Shown: piece by piece, positions 30,982-38,306 of the stretch | How the letters are laid out: each line of letters begins with the position of its first letter | Position numbering within the stretch: position 1 is the first letter of the stretch | NCBI GenBank assembly: GCA_904387055.1 | Contig: CAJFKV010000012.1 | Location: forward strand, 1 to 43,330 | Direction of reading: 5' to 3' | Origin: Candidatus Heteroruminococcus faecigallinarum | GTDB taxonomy: Bacteria > Bacillota > Clostridia > Oscillospirales > Ruminococcaceae | Length of the DNA stretch: 43,330 nucleotides | Position numbers and translations under genes: made by a program | The notes under the pieces: generated by a model | The model's database searches: none | What the model was told of the DNA's origin: nothing | Seen by the model: the letters and a program-made list of their open reading frames with translations, nothing else

Positions 30982-32026
30982 GAAGAGACAATCGCTGGGG
31001 ACCGCCATTAAAACCGGTCTCAAGAATCTTTCCAGTGATAGCAAGCTGATGCGCCTTTTCGTCATCATGGTGGGCGTATTCATCCTGATGTCGGCCCTTC
31101 GGCCCAGTTCTTTCCTGACCATCAGCAACTTCCAGTCGATGGCATTCCAGATTCCTGAGCTGGGTATCTACGCCATTGCGGTTATGCTGGCCATGCTGCT
31201 GGGGGGCATCGACCTGTCGGTAGTTGGTATCGGTAACCTGAGCGGCATTCTTTCCTGCTTCCTGATGATCTACCTGGAGCCGAAGATCGGCGGTATGCCC
31301 GCTCTCCTCTGCGGCATTGTGCTGGCAGTAGTGATTGGTCTGGCTTGCGGATTGCTCAACGGTGTTCTTATCGCCAAGGTTGGTATTCCCGCTATGATTG
31401 CTACCCTGGGCAGCATGGAGATCTTCTCCGGTCTGGGAATCCTCCTCACCGACGGTGCTGCCGTTATGGGAATGCCGGAAGAATTTACCGTTATCGGCAA
31501 TGGATCGATTTTTGGTTTCCCGGTGCCCATGGCAATCTTCATCGTGGTGGTGGCCATCTTCACCATTTATCTTCAGGGCAAGCAGTTCGGCATGGAGCTG
31601 TATCTGCTGGGTACCAACCCCAAGGCGTCCCGCTTTACCGGTATCAAGAATGATTGGGTAACCATGAAGGCCCATATGCTGGGCGGCGCTCTGGCGGCGG
31701 TGGGCGGCCTGATCCTGGCCTCCCATTCCAACTCGGCCAAGGCGGATTACGGTTCTTCCTACACCCTGCAGAGCATTCTGATCTGTGTGCTGGGCGGCGT
31801 GTCTCCCTCCGGCGGCTTCGGAAAGGTGACCGGCATTGTCATGGCCATCTTTACCCTCCAGTTCCTGTCCAGCGGCTTTAACATTCTCCGCTTCAGCAGC
31901 TACCAGAAGACCTTTATCTGGGGTGCTGTTCTGGTTGCGACCCTTATCATCAACTACTACGGTGATAAGCGGGCCGAGCGGAAGAAGAGAGAGGCGGCCA
32001 AGGCGGAGGCCAAAACCGCCCAGTAA
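30974..32026 (+). CDS. Sugar ABC transporter permease 2 (RbsC/LsrD-like)
   Basis: A 350-residue membrane protein of the same BPD_transp_2 family: LLGGIDLSVVGIGNLSG, LNGVLIAKVGIPAMIATLGS, LLGTNPKASRFTGI, CVLGGVSPSGGFGKVTG, and a C-terminal basic tail of Lys/Arg/Ala. ATG 30974 follows GGAGGTGCAGCAA, which decides the start over the ATG at 30953. It overlaps the end of permease 1, suggesting coupled translation. Two different permeases rather than one are typical of the AI-2 and rhamnose-type importers. Confidence 0.95.
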   Translation: MSEKRQSLGTAIKTGLKNLSSDSKLMRLFVIMVGVFILMSALRPSSFLTISNFQSMAFQIPELGIYAIAVMLAMLLGGIDLSVVGIGNLSGILSCFLMIYLEPKIGGMPALLCGIVLAVVIGLACGLLNGVLIAKVGIPAMIATLGSMEIFSGLGILLTDGAAVMGMPEEFTVIGNGSIFGFPVPMAIFIVVVAIFTIYLQGKQFGMELYLLGTNPKASRFTGIKNDWVTMKAHMLGGALAAVGGLILASHSNSAKADYGSSYTLQSILICVLGGVSPSGGFGKVTGIVMAIFTLQFLSSGFNILRFSSYQKTFIWGAVLVATLIINYYGDKRAERKKREAAKAEAKTAQ

Positions 32027-32043
32027 GAGATCTGTCCATCCTT

Positions 32044-32067
32044 CCCCGTCCCGGTTCCGGGGCGGGG
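32044..32067 (+). other. Intercistronic hairpin between ABC permease and dhaK
   Basis: An 11-nt arm (32044-32054) can pair with 32057-32067 (one G-T pair; the innermost pairs must open). No T-run follows. It may set the transcript ratio between the transporter and kinase parts. Confidence 0.45.
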
Positions 32068-32107
32068 AGTCATCTGAGAACCACACTATTGAAGGAGGAG
32101 TTTTCCT

Positions 32108-33112
32108 ATGCAAAGACTGCTCAACGACCCCAAGAATTATGTGGATGAGATGCTGGAGGGCGTATATGCCGCCCATCCGGACATGGTCAAGTATATTGAC
32201 GACGACAAGCGCTGCTACGTAACCACCAAGAAGAAGGAAGGCAAGGTGGGTCTGGCCACCGGCGGCGGTTCCGGCCATCTGCCCCTTTTCATGGGGTATG
32301 TGGGCGACGGCATGCTGGACGGCTGCTCGGTGGGCGGCGTGTTCCAGTCCCCCAGTGCCGACCAGATGGCGGCGGTCACCCGGGAAATTGATTCCGGCGC
32401 GGGTGTTTTGTACATCTACGGCAACTATACCGGCGACATCATGAACTTTGAGATGGCCCAGGAGCTGGTGGACTTTGATGACATCAAGGTGATGCACGTT
32501 CTGGGTGCCGACGATGTGGCTTCCGCTCCCAAGGGGGAAGAGGACAAGCGCCGCGGCGTGGCCGGTATCTATTATGTGTTCAAGTGTGCCGGCGCGGCTG
32601 CCGATTCCATGCTGCCCCTGGAGGAGGTCGCCCGCATTGCCCAGAAGGCGGCAGACAATGTCCGCACCATGGGCGTGGCCCTCACCCCCTGCATCATCCC
32701 GGAAAACGGCAAGGCCAACTTCTCCATCGAGCCCGGCCAGATGGAATTGGGTATGGGCATCCACGGGGAGCCCGGCGTGGAGGTCTGCCCCATGAAGACG
32801 GCGGACGACACGGTGGACTATATGCTGGATCGGATCCTGCCCGACAAGCCTTATGAGGCGGGGGACGAGGTGGCGGTCCTGATCAACGGCCTGGGCGCCA
32901 CCCCCAAGGAGGAGCTGTACATCATCTACCGCCGGGTGGCCCAGGTGCTGGCCGACAAGGGGATCAAGGTCTTCAAGGTGGATGTGGGCGAGTTTGCCAC
33001 CTCCATGGATATGGCCGGCGTTTCCATCAGCCTGCTGAAGCTGGACGATGAGCTGAAGAAGTACCTCTCCATGCCCTGCCGGACCCCCTTTGTGTCCCAG
33101 CCCCAGCTGTAA
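32108..33112 (+). CDS. dhaK: DhaK-like ketose kinase subunit (substrate-binding)
   Basis: 334 residues, homologous to the DhaK subunit that covalently binds dihydroxyacetone. The key residues are in register with E. coli DhaK: His57 (H56), Asp110 in NYTGDIMNF (D109) and the hemiaminal-forming His219 in MGIHGEPG (H218). The substrate-loop block reads GGGSGHLP instead of the usual GGGSGHEP, and the following GYVGDGMLDGCSVGGVF also differs from the DHA kinases. This suggests a related C4 or other short ketose as substrate. DhaL follows 20 nt later; there is no DhaM, so phosphate would come from ATP. ATG follows GAAGGAGG. Confidence 0.93.
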   Translation: MQRLLNDPKNYVDEMLEGVYAAHPDMVKYIDDDKRCYVTTKKKEGKVGLATGGGSGHLPLFMGYVGDGMLDGCSVGGVFQSPSADQMAAVTREIDSGAGVLYIYGNYTGDIMNFEMAQELVDFDDIKVMHVLGADDVASAPKGEEDKRRGVAGIYYVFKCAGAAADSMLPLEEVARIAQKAADNVRTMGVALTPCIIPENGKANFSIEPGQMELGMGIHGEPGVEVCPMKTADDTVDYMLDRILPDKPYEAGDEVAVLINGLGATPKEELYIIYRRVAQVLADKGIKVFKVDVGEFATSMDMAGVSISLLKLDDELKKYLSMPCRTPFVSQPQL

Positions 33113-33132
33113 CAAGAGAAGGAGAGACAATC

Positions 33133-33771
33133 ATGAGCATCATCACGCGGGATCTTGTGATCCAGTTTATCAACCGGGCGTCGGCCCTGATGGAAGAGAA
33201 CAAGGACTACCTCTATGAGCTGGATGCTGCATCCGGCGACGGCGACCTGGGTCTCACCATGACCAAGGGCTTTGCCGCCGGGGCGGAGGCTGCCAACGGC
33301 AGCGGGGAGGCGGATCTGGGGAAGCTGTTCTTCCTCATCGGTTCCACCATTGCCAAGGTGGTTCCCTCCACCATGGGCACCCTGATGGGAAGCGGCTTCC
33401 TGAAGGCCGCCAAGGCCCTCAAGGGGAAGACCGAGCTGGCGCCGGCCGATTTCGCCGCCTTTGTGGAGGCCTATTATGCCGGCCTTCAGGAGCGGGGAAA
33501 GGCCAATCCCGGCGAGCGCACCATCCTGGATGCCCTCAAGCCGGCGGCGGATGCCGTCCGTGGGGCGGTTGACAGCGGGGAAGAGGACGTGGGCGTTCTG
33601 GCCTGCAAGGCAGCCGAAGCGGCGGAAGCAGGCAAGGAAGCCACCAAGGAGATGGAGGCCACCCACGGCAAGGCGGTGGTCCATCGCGCCAAGCTGGTCG
33701 GCGTGCCGGACCAGGGCGCGGTAGTGGGCGCCCTGTTCTACCAGGCGTGGAAGGACGTCCTCGCCCAGTAA
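33133..33771 (+). CDS. dhaL: DhaL-like ketose kinase subunit (nucleotide-binding)
   Basis: A 212-residue helical-barrel subunit that holds the nucleotide through Mg2+-bound aspartates. Asp31, Asp36 and Asp38 in DAASGDGDLG match D30/D35/D37 of E. coli DhaL, but the residue after them is Leu where DHA kinases have His (GDGDHG). The phosphate-binding turn is MGTLMGSGF instead of a GGSSGAL-like loop. The end is standard (HRAKLVGVPDQGAVVGALF). It works with DhaK at 32108. ATG follows AAGGAGAG. Last gene of the operon, followed by two terminators. Confidence 0.92.
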   Translation: MSIITRDLVIQFINRASALMEENKDYLYELDAASGDGDLGLTMTKGFAAGAEAANGSGEADLGKLFFLIGSTIAKVVPSTMGTLMGSGFLKAAKALKGKTELAPADFAAFVEAYYAGLQERGKANPGERTILDALKPAADAVRGAVDSGEEDVGVLACKAAEAAEAGKEATKEMEATHGKAVVHRAKLVGVPDQGAVVGALFYQAWKDVLAQ

Positions 33772-33806
33772 TCTGCCTTTGTGTCCCAAAAATAAAAAAT
33801 TTCTGC

Positions 33807-33835
33807 AAAGGCCCGGAGAGCTTCTCCGGGCCTTT
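33807..33835 (+). terminator. First terminator of the ABC-kinase operon
   Basis: A perfect 13-bp stem, 33807-33819 / 33823-33835, GCT loop, ending in TTT. A small GAGGGG/CCCCTC hairpin follows at 33847-33863. Confidence 0.8.
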
Positions 33836-33870
33836 GTGATGACGTAGAGGGGTGCAGCCCCTCGCAAGAA

Positions 33871-33911
33871 AAAACGGCTTCCCAGCCATCCCGGCGGGGA
33901 GTCGTTTTATT
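33871..33911 (+). terminator. Second terminator of the ABC-kinase operon
   Basis: A 13-bp stem with two G-T pairs, 33871-33883 / 33896-33908, T-run TTTTATT. It provides a tandem stop before the flavodoxin unit. Confidence 0.75.
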
Positions 33912-33949
33912 ATGCTCAACTTCTATTGATCCTGATGAAATATAAGCAT

Positions 33950-33978
33950 TCGACATGGAGCGGGGCTGGCTTTATAAT
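33950..33978 (+). promoter_or_regulatory. Promoter of the flavodoxin lipoprotein gene
   Basis: TCGACA (33950-33955), 17 nt, TATAAT (33973-33978). Two short hairpins (GGGG..CCCC and CCGCG..CGCGG) lie in the leader before 34066. Confidence 0.72.
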
Positions 33979-34065
33979 AAAACCAACATCCATCGGCATA
34001 CTGCTTCCCACTCCGGGGAAAAGCTCCCCGCGGCCTCGCGGGACAAAGGACAAGGAGGGATCGTT

Positions 34066-35196
34066 ATGAAACGATTGTTTGCACTCTTGACAGCCATCGC
34101 CATGCTTCTTTCCGCTGCCGGCTGCCAGACAGCCGTCGGGTCGGATGCCGGCGTGTCCGCGGCCGATTCCAGCGGTTCCAGCTCCAGCCTGCCGGAGGCC
34201 GCTTCCGCCGCGGGCGGGGAGTCTGCCGCGGCTTCGTCCTCCTCCGCCGCGGCCCAGGAGGGGTCCGGCGGGATCCTGGTGGCGTATTTTTCCTGGGCCG
34301 ACAATGCTGTCCTAGACGAGGAGGTAGACGCCGTCGCCTCCCCCAGCGTGCTCTCTCCCGGGAATGTGGAGGAGCTGGCCGGCTGGGTCCAGGAGGAGAC
34401 CGGGGGCGATCTCTTCTCCATCCAGGTTGCCGACCCCTACCCCAGCGACTGGGACGCCTGCCTGGAACGGGCCAACGCCGAGCGGGGGGAGGATGCCCGG
34501 CCGGAACTGGTGGCGGCAGTGGAGAATCTGGACGGGTACGATACCGTCTTCCTGGGGTACCCCAACTGGTGGTACGGCGTCCCCATGGCGCTGCTCACCT
34601 TCCTGGAGCAGAACGACCTCTCCGGCAAGGAGGTCTATCTCTTCTGCTCCCACGGCACCGGCGGCCTGGCCCAGAGCGTGGAGATCATCGCCGAGGCGGC
34701 GCCGGGGGCCATCCTGTCGGACAATATCTTCGACTGCTACGAGGAGGAGGCCCCTTCCTCCCAGGAGGCGATCCAGGCCTGGGTGAGGGAGCTGGGCTTT
34801 GGCGGGGAGACGGCGGCCGCCCAGGAGCCGGCCCAGCCGGCCCAAGCCGCCCGGCAGATCCAGGTGCAGTGGGGAGAGGAGACGGTGCTCTATGAGCTGA
34901 ACGACAGCGCCGCCGCCGCGGCCCTCTACAGCCAGCTTCCCCTTACCGTGGAGATCGAGGACTACAGCACCAACGAGAAGATCTTTTACCCGCCCCAGCA
35001 GCTGGATACCACCGGCGCCCCCTTGGCGGAGGGCGGCGCCGGAACCTTGGCCTATTATGCCCCCTGGGGGGATGTGGTGTTCTTTTACGACAGCTACAGC
35101 GCCAACCCATCCCTCTACGAGCTTGGGCAGGTGGTATCCGGCGGGGAACTGGTGGGAGAGCTGTCCGGAACGGTTGTCATCCAGCCGGTGGAATGA
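34066..35196 (+). CDS. Flavodoxin / cyclophilin-like fusion lipoprotein
   Basis: 376 residues. Signal peptide and lipobox MLLSAAGCQ (Cys20), Ser/Ala linker (22-65), then a flavodoxin-type domain (about 66-245: ILVAYFSWADN FMN-loop start, YDTVFLGYPNWWYGVPMALLTFLE, YLFCSHGTGG). After a short Ala/Pro linker comes a cyclophilin-like beta-barrel domain (about 260-376: IQVQWGEETVLYELNDS, LPLTVEIEDY, GTLAYYAPWGDVVFFY). The fold pairing is known in Clostridia; no activity is established. It should be anchored outside the membrane and could shuttle electrons to an extracellular acceptor. ATG 34066 follows CAAGGAGGGA. The FMN-reductase gene follows 14 nt later. Confidence 0.9.
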   Translation: MKRLFALLTAIAMLLSAAGCQTAVGSDAGVSAADSSGSSSSLPEAASAAGGESAAASSSSAAAQEGSGGILVAYFSWADNAVLDEEVDAVASPSVLSPGNVEELAGWVQEETGGDLFSIQVADPYPSDWDACLERANAERGEDARPELVAAVENLDGYDTVFLGYPNWWYGVPMALLTFLEQNDLSGKEVYLFCSHGTGGLAQSVEIIAEAAPGAILSDNIFDCYEEEAPSSQEAIQAWVRELGFGGETAAAQEPAQPAQAARQIQVQWGEETVLYELNDSAAAAALYSQLPLTVEIEDYSTNEKIFYPPQQLDTTGAPLAEGGAGTLAYYAPWGDVVFFYDSYSANPSLYELGQVVSGGELVGELSGTVVIQPVE

Positions 35197-35210
35197 AGGA
35201 GGAAGGAAAG

Positions 35211-35747
35211 ATGAAGATCGTTGTTCTTGCCGGGAGCCCCAACAAGCGGGGGTCTACCAATCTGCTGGTCGATCACTTCCGGCGGGGGGCGGAGGAGGCG
35301 GGCCATCGGGTGGAGATCATCGACGCTGCCCATGCCGCTATCCACCCCTGCACCGGCTGCATCCACTGCGGCTACGAGGGGCCCTGTGCCCTCCACGACG
35401 AGATGGAGACCATCCGGCCCAAGATTCTGGAGGCGGATATGCTGGTGCTGGCAACCCCCCTCTACTATTACGGGATGTCCGCCCAGCTGAAGACACTGAT
35501 CGACCGCTTCTGTGCCTTTAACGGCTCTATCCAGCGAAAGGGGATGCAGTCGGCCCTGCTGGCCGTGGCCTGGAACAGCGACGACTGGACCTTTTCCGCC
35601 CTGGAAGCCCATTACAAAACCTTGGTGGCCTATCTCCACTGGAAGGACAGGGGGATGGTGCTGGGGTACGGCTGCGGCACCCCGGCCATGACCCAGCGAT
35701 CCCCCTTTCCCCAGCAGGCCTACCGGCTGGGCAGCCAGCTGCGGTAG
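35211..35747 (+). CDS. NAD(P)H-dependent FMN reductase / flavodoxin-family protein
   Basis: A 178-residue flavodoxin-like oxidoreductase. FMN-binding GSPNKRGSTNLLVDHF at residue 9, the Cys motif HPCTGCIHCGYEGPCALHDEM common to iron-sulfur-associated flavoproteins of this group, and the ATPLYYYGMSAQLKTLIDRF block that forms the isoalloxazine site. It transfers electrons from NAD(P)H to FMN or another acceptor in the cytosol. ATG 35211 has AAGGAGGAAGG before it; an ATG at 35193 overlaps the previous stop but lacks a site. Co-transcribed with the flavodoxin fusion lipoprotein, perhaps as its reductase. Confidence 0.9.
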   Translation: MKIVVLAGSPNKRGSTNLLVDHFRRGAEEAGHRVEIIDAAHAAIHPCTGCIHCGYEGPCALHDEMETIRPKILEADMLVLATPLYYYGMSAQLKTLIDRFCAFNGSIQRKGMQSALLAVAWNSDDWTFSALEAHYKTLVAYLHWKDRGMVLGYGCGTPAMTQRSPFPQQAYRLGSQLR

Positions 35748-35886
35748 AGGCCTTTTTCAGGGAAGCCAAGGGAGACGGCAAGAGCGGCGCCCACCTCCGC
35801 AGCGCTGCGCAGATCTTTGATAGCCGGCGCGCAAAAAGGGATCTGGGCGCGGTAGAGTCGCAGCCGCCGCCATGGGGAACACAAAA

Positions 35887-35920
35887 CAGGCGCTCCTTCC
35901 GTCCAGCGGAGGGGCGCCTG
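35887..35920 (-). terminator. Terminator of the Crp/Fnr gene
   Basis: CAGGCG (35887-35892) pairs with CGCCTG (35915-35920) with further inner pairing; the minus strand continues into TTTTGTGTT. The stretch 35748-35886 has no gene. Confidence 0.65.
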
Positions 35921-35949
35921 CTACATTTTATATGAAAAGGGAATAACCT

Positions 35950-36609
35950 TTACAGCAAGGTGAACCGGTTTTTTTCAAAGAGGAGGAGCCCGTCCCTTCT
36001 CATTTTGGAAAGCTCGTTGGACATGGCGCTGCGGTCCACCGAGAGAAAATCCGCCAGCTGCTGGCGGTTAAAGGGGATGACCACGGTGGAGCTGTTTTGC
36101 CGGGCGGCCTCCTCCGACAGGTAGGACATCAGCTTTTCCCGCGTCGTGCGATGGGACATATGGCCGATCTTCTGCACCAGCTTCCGGTTCTTGTCACAGA
36201 TGGCGAAGAACAGATTCTGAACCACCATGGCGTGGAACCGGCAGGAGGACGGGCAGGTGGTGATTGCCCGGCGGGCGTCCAGAAAGAGAACGGCGCTGGC
36301 TTCCACCGCCAGCACGTTGTTCAGGATGGCGCCGCTGCCGGGGGAGAGGTAGGCTTCCCCAAACAGTTCCCCTGCCTCCACCGTGCCGATGAGGTTGCTG
36401 TTGCCCCAGTAGTCGTCCCTGCGGATGTGGAGCCTGCCCTCCGCCAGGACGGCAATCTCCCGGACGGCCTCCCCCTGCCGGAAGACAAGTTCCCCCTTCT
36501 GGTAGGTGCGCAGCGTTGCCCCCAGGCAGCCCAGCATGGCGGCAATCTCCTCTTCGGCAAGGCCGCGGAAAAGGGGCGCGTGCTTGAGAATGGGCAGATA
36601 TTGGTTCAT
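35950..36609 (-). CDS. Crp/Fnr-family transcriptional regulator
   Basis: 219 residues. Cyclic-nucleotide-binding-like sensor (about 10-120: FRQGEAVREIAVLAEGRLHI, GELFGEAYLS), long dimer helix, and a C-terminal winged HTH (about 150-210: FNRQQLADFLSVDRSAMSNELSKMRRDG). A CPSSC motif at about 119-123 and Cys at 27 and 138 could bind a cofactor, but the N-terminal Fnr cysteine cluster is absent. In Clostridia such regulators often sit beside redox or nitrosative-stress genes. It is divergent from a ferredoxin-like gene; palindromes in the shared region suggest control of itself and of that gene. ATG follows AAAAAGGAG. Confidence 0.92.
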   Translation of the reverse strand: MNQYLPILKHAPLFRGLAEEEIAAMLGCLGATLRTYQKGELVFRQGEAVREIAVLAEGRLHIRRDDYWGNSNLIGTVEAGELFGEAYLSPGSGAILNNVLAVEASAVLFLDARRAITTCPSSCRFHAMVVQNLFFAICDKNRKLVQKIGHMSHRTTREKLMSYLSEEAARQNSSTVVIPFNRQQLADFLSVDRSAMSNELSKMRRDGLLLFEKNRFTLL

Positions 36610-36624
36610 AAACAGCTCCTTTTT

Positions 36625-36638
36625 GTTGTAGATACAAC
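36625..36638. promoter_or_regulatory. Crp/Fnr-type palindromic operator
   Basis: GTTGTA-GA-TACAAC is a perfect palindrome in the 5' leader of the Crp/Fnr gene. A second overlapping dyad uses ACAAC (36634-36638) and GTTGT (36645-36649). The dyad size suits a Crp/Fnr dimer; autorepression is likely. Confidence 0.6.
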
Positions 36639-36666
36639 CGACAAGTTGTTTTTATAATAGTATACT
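36638..36666 (+). promoter_or_regulatory. Possible promoter of the ferredoxin-like gene
   Basis: CCGACA (36638-36643), 17 nt, TATACT (36661-36666). The -35 is weak and overlaps the palindromic region, so activation or repression by the Crp/Fnr protein is conceivable. Confidence 0.4.
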
Positions 36667-36682
36667 GGCTCCATAAAGTCAA
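36654..36682 (-). promoter_or_regulatory. Promoter of the Crp/Fnr gene
   Basis: On the minus strand, TTGACT (plus 36677-36682), 17 nt, TATTAT (plus 36654-36659). It overlaps the plus-strand ferredoxin promoter region, so the two promoters compete. Confidence 0.65.
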
Positions 36683-36757
36683 GAATACGCAGGGAATACG
36701 AGGCCAGGGAAGGTCCTCCCAACGGCTTCCCTGCTATAGCCGAGAGGAGATTTCATC

Positions 36758-37456
36758 ATGATTCGAACGATCATCCGCATTGACGAGGAAAGATGCAATG
36801 GCTGCGGCGCCTGTGCCGCCGCCTGCCACGAGGGCGCCATTGCCATGGTAAACGGCAAGGCCAAGCTGACCCGCGAGGATTACTGCGACGGCCTTGGCGA
36901 CTGCCTGCCCGCCTGCCCCACCGGGGCCATCTCCTTTGAGGAACGGGAGGCCCCCGCCTATGACGAGGCGGCGGTGCTGGCGGCCAAAAAGGCGACCCCG
37001 CCCCACACACTGCCCTGCGGCTGCCCCGGCACCCAGTCCAAGGCCATCCGCCGCGGCCCTTGCAGCGACGAACCGCCGGTCCACAGGGGCGGCAGCCAGC
37101 TGATGCAGTGGCCGGTGCAGATCAAGCTGGTGCCGGTCAACGCCCCCTACTTTGACGGGGCCAACCTGCTGGTGGCGGCGGACTGCACGGCCTACGCCTA
37201 CGGCAATTTCCACCAGGAGTTTATGAGGAACCACGTCACCCTCATCGGCTGTCCCAAGCTGGACGAGGGGGACTATACCGAGAAGCTGACCGCTATCCTC
37301 ACCGGCAATGCCATCAAGAGCGTCACCATTGCCCGCATGGAGGTGCCTTGCTGCGGCGGCCTTGAGCAGGCGGTCAAGAATGCCCTGCAGGCCAGCGGCA
37401 AATTTCTCCCGTGGCGGGTGGTCACCATCTCCACCGACGGAAAAATCCTGGATTGA
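36758..37456 (+). CDS. Ferredoxin-like 4Fe-4S protein with C-terminal Cys-rich domain
   Basis: 232 residues. The N-terminal two-cluster ferredoxin domain (about 8-62) has CNGCGACAAACHEG as a full CxxCxxCxxxC motif and CDGLGDCLPACP, in which one Cys is replaced by Leu. Then come a CGCPG motif, a middle alpha/beta part (VNAPYFDGANLLVAADCTA) and an IGCPKLDE / VPCCGGLE region that could hold another cluster. Proteins of this type lie next to hybrid-cluster protein (hcp) and Crp/Fnr genes in many anaerobes and serve redox or nitrosative-stress functions; here no hcp follows. ATG is preceded by GAGAGGAG. Confidence 0.9.
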   Translation: MIRTIIRIDEERCNGCGACAAACHEGAIAMVNGKAKLTREDYCDGLGDCLPACPTGAISFEEREAPAYDEAAVLAAKKATPPHTLPCGCPGTQSKAIRRGPCSDEPPVHRGGSQLMQWPVQIKLVPVNAPYFDGANLLVAADCTAYAYGNFHQEFMRNHVTLIGCPKLDEGDYTEKLTAILTGNAIKSVTIARMEVPCCGGLEQAVKNALQASGKFLPWRVVTISTDGKILD

Positions 37457-38206
37457 TTCTTTAATACAGAGAGAAAGGGAGGAGTCCTGGCCGTTACCGG
37501 TCATGGGCTCCTTGTTTGTTGCTGGACAAGACGGCGGTGAAGCTTCCTGTGGCGGAACGTATGGACAGCCTTGGGACTGGGTTGGCTTTGGTCCGAGACC
37601 TTTGAAAACAGCCAGACCGTCCCCCTCCGTTCCAGGAGGGACGGAATCATGGGGCAGCATTCCAACGGATTGTTTCGGCGATGCGGAAACGGAATGCTGC
37701 TGCAAGGATGCAGTGTGGGAGATTGGTTGGTGGTTCGCTTCCCTCTTTCCGACACAAAAATTGCTTTGGGCGGATTTCTGAGTTGGTTCTCTGCCTCCAT
37801 CCCCTACGGATTCGGTATTTCGGCAGGCAAGTCATGCCCGCAATTCGGTGAAGGCTTCTATCCAGGGTAGGTCCCTCCCGCCCACTGTCCTCCTGTGGAA
37901 AGCAGCGCCCGTTCATTTTTTTCTTTTTTCTCCATGGAATATGCCCCCCAAAAACAGCGCCGGCCACTGCCGGCGCTGTTTTTGGGGGGCAGGGGTCGTT
38001 CCGCTGGCAGAGAAGGAAAAACCTTTGGTAAAAGTGCCCAATGCGAAAGCGAAAAGGCAAAATAGCGCTAATTTATGGTATTTGAAATAATAATAATGAA
38101 ATGTTGCATTTTTCGTAAATAAATCAGGCGCAAAATAATCTTTTTGTTGGTATTGGTGTGAAAATATAGGTGTATTTATAGAATGTTCCAATATTTTCAA
38201 ATTCCG
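37457..38206. other. About 750 nt without a supported gene
   Basis: The stretch holds several hairpins, e.g. CCCTCC/GGAGGG near 37625 and GCATTCC/GGAATGC spanning about 37656-37699, plus the 22-bp dyad at 37943. A possible frame at 37571-37870 has no ribosome binding site and no protein-like pattern. The last 170 nt are AT-rich. It may be the remains of a deleted gene after the ferredoxin unit, or an unrecognised RNA. Confidence 0.45.
37943..37990. terminator. 22-bp perfect dyad, bidirectional terminator-like
   Basis: A 22-nt arm (37943-37964) and its exact complement (37969-37990) around a CACT loop. The inner GC stem flanked by AAAAA and TTTTT has terminator design on both strands; an extra GCCCCCC/GGGGGGC extends it. 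Confidence 0.7.
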
Positions 38207-38236
38207 TTGTCGGCAGGGAAAAGAATCGGTTATAAT
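38207..38236 (+). promoter_or_regulatory. Promoter of the BglG/MtlR-type activator gene
   Basis: TTGTCG (38207-38212), 18 nt, TATAAT (38231-38236). Confidence 0.65.
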
Positions 38237-38306
38237 ATGTTGTACATAATGACTGGAATGGTCGATTCCAAAGGAATGCTGTTCCTTTGTGGAGGAGGGA
38301 CCGACA

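Noticed and set aside
30857..33130. 757-codon minus-strand frame opposite permease 2 and dhaK
   Set aside because: Antisense shadow rich in His/Gln/Gly, no start signal, covers two certain genes.
37571..37870. 99-residue plus-strand frame in the non-coding stretch
   Set aside because: No Shine-Dalgarno, no domain-like pattern, lies over several hairpins.
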